Source of the DNA: Neckera pumila
Lineage: Eukaryota; Streptophyta; Bryopsida; Hypnales; Neckeraceae
Direction: 5' to 3'
DNA length: 64,000 nt
Assembly (NCBI GenBank): GCA_963969595.1
Contig: OZ018418.1
Location: forward strand, 1,803,001 to 1,867,000
Shown here: piece after piece, positions 63,796 to 64,000 of the stretch
Position numbering within the stretch: position 1 is the stretch's first letter
How the letters are laid out: the number at the start of each line of letters is the position of its first letter
Made by a program: the position numbers and the translations under genes
The notes under the pieces: generated by a model
The model's database searches: none
The model's input: the letters and a program-made list of their open reading frames with translations, nothing else
Told to the model about the DNA's origin: nothing

Positions 63796-64000
63796 ATGGC
63801 GGAATCATCGGCGCAGGGGCAAAAGCTATTCCCTTTGTCAAGCTCCTGTACCCAGTCATTCTGTCGGACTCTGTTGAGCGCTTAGAGTTAGAAGAAGATC
63901 TCTTCAAATTAGGGTGTATCGGATTCATCCGACACCTCTGGACAGTTAGGAGTGAAGATTTTCTTCGTGAGTTAGTTATGGGGACGCCAAACTAGTTCAA
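63796..64000 (+). pseudogene. E8 element ORF, N-terminal part (truncated by window edge)
   Basis: The ATG at 63,796 gives MAESSAQGQKLFPL; a shift of frame then continues the family reading KLLYPVILSDSVERLELEED, GCIGFIRHLWTVRSEDF, RELVMGTPN, then TAG. E5 has PNQ at this site (CAG), so the stop is a CAG-to-TAG change. The remainder is outside the window. Confidence 0.55.

Larger units (their letters stand above)
59389..64000 (+). mobile_element. E8: E-family element split by E7, runs off the window
   Basis: Reading 59,389-59,400 (TGTGGGAACACG) directly into 63,321 (CAATATCAATATTTAG) gives a family-type 5' end, comparable with TGTCGGAACCTGAAAA of E7. Downstream lie a ~450-bp leader and the start of a family ORF at 63,796. 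The leader's last part (GTGCCGATTGCACCAGATTG, 63,764) matches E5 just before its ORF (GTGCCAATTGCACCGGATTA, 45,837). The 3' end is outside. Confidence 0.75.

Overview
ORGANISM. The window looks like repeat-dominated nuclear DNA of a plant-lineage eukaryote (a land plant or streptophyte alga with a large genome). The reasons are CACTA elements with plant-type termini (CACTACAAGAAAAA, CACTATAAGAAAC), a hAT transposase with the DUF659 block typical of plants, Mutator-like (MULE) transposases with GT-AG introns, and many copies of a lineage-specific element whose ORF resembles the 'putative plant transposon protein' domain. Species cannot be fixed from sequence alone. I see no credible host gene, no rRNA or tRNA gene, no CRISPR array and nothing bacterial. 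All reading, alignment and translation was by eye.

LAYOUT. (1) 1-9 kb: nested copies of an element family I call 'E' (ends TGT...ACA, 5-bp target duplication, one ORF, no long terminal repeats found). E1 is a 3' end; E2 is a minus-strand host copy interrupted by E3 and E4. (2) 8.9-9.75 kb: two short tandem arrays. (3) 9.75-22.3 kb: MULE-A, with a minus-strand transposase pseudogene and a divergent plus-strand multi-exon accessory gene carrying a DGNH motif (ParB/sulfiredoxin-like by resemblance). It holds a 204-bp CACTA MITE and a 730-bp terminal-inverted-repeat insertion. (4) 22.3-37.85 kb: a decayed hAT transposase between two arrays of a GC-rich motif, a TTAA-flanked MITE, an unrecognised coiled-coil pseudogene, a 96-bp satellite, a ~190-bp GC-rich array and a 1.9-kb CACTA element. 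(5) 38.0-55.3 kb: MULE-B, paralogous to MULE-A, with its own 217-bp CACTA MITE. Intron 1 of its accessory gene was entered by E5 (TSD ATATG), and E5 was entered by E6. (6) 55.7-59.4 kb: a DUF7869-like transposon gene (minus) with a cluster of five 21-bp palindromes upstream. (7) 59.39-64 kb: E8, with E7 inserted 12 bp inside its 5' end (TSD ACACG); E8 runs off the window.

HOW IT FITS TOGETHER. This is a layered transposon deposit whose order of events can be read from target duplications and from empty sites in paralogues. The E5, E6 and hAT reading frames carry nonsense codons but few or no frameshifts, and several nonsense codons are C-to-T (or G-to-A) changes relative to sister copies, as expected for decay of methylated, silenced DNA. 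The least expected feature is a family of large imperfect palindromes, most with a GTTGGATCC-type apex, found in both large introns of the MULE pair and in the transposase intron: one in each transposase intron and three in each accessory intron 2.
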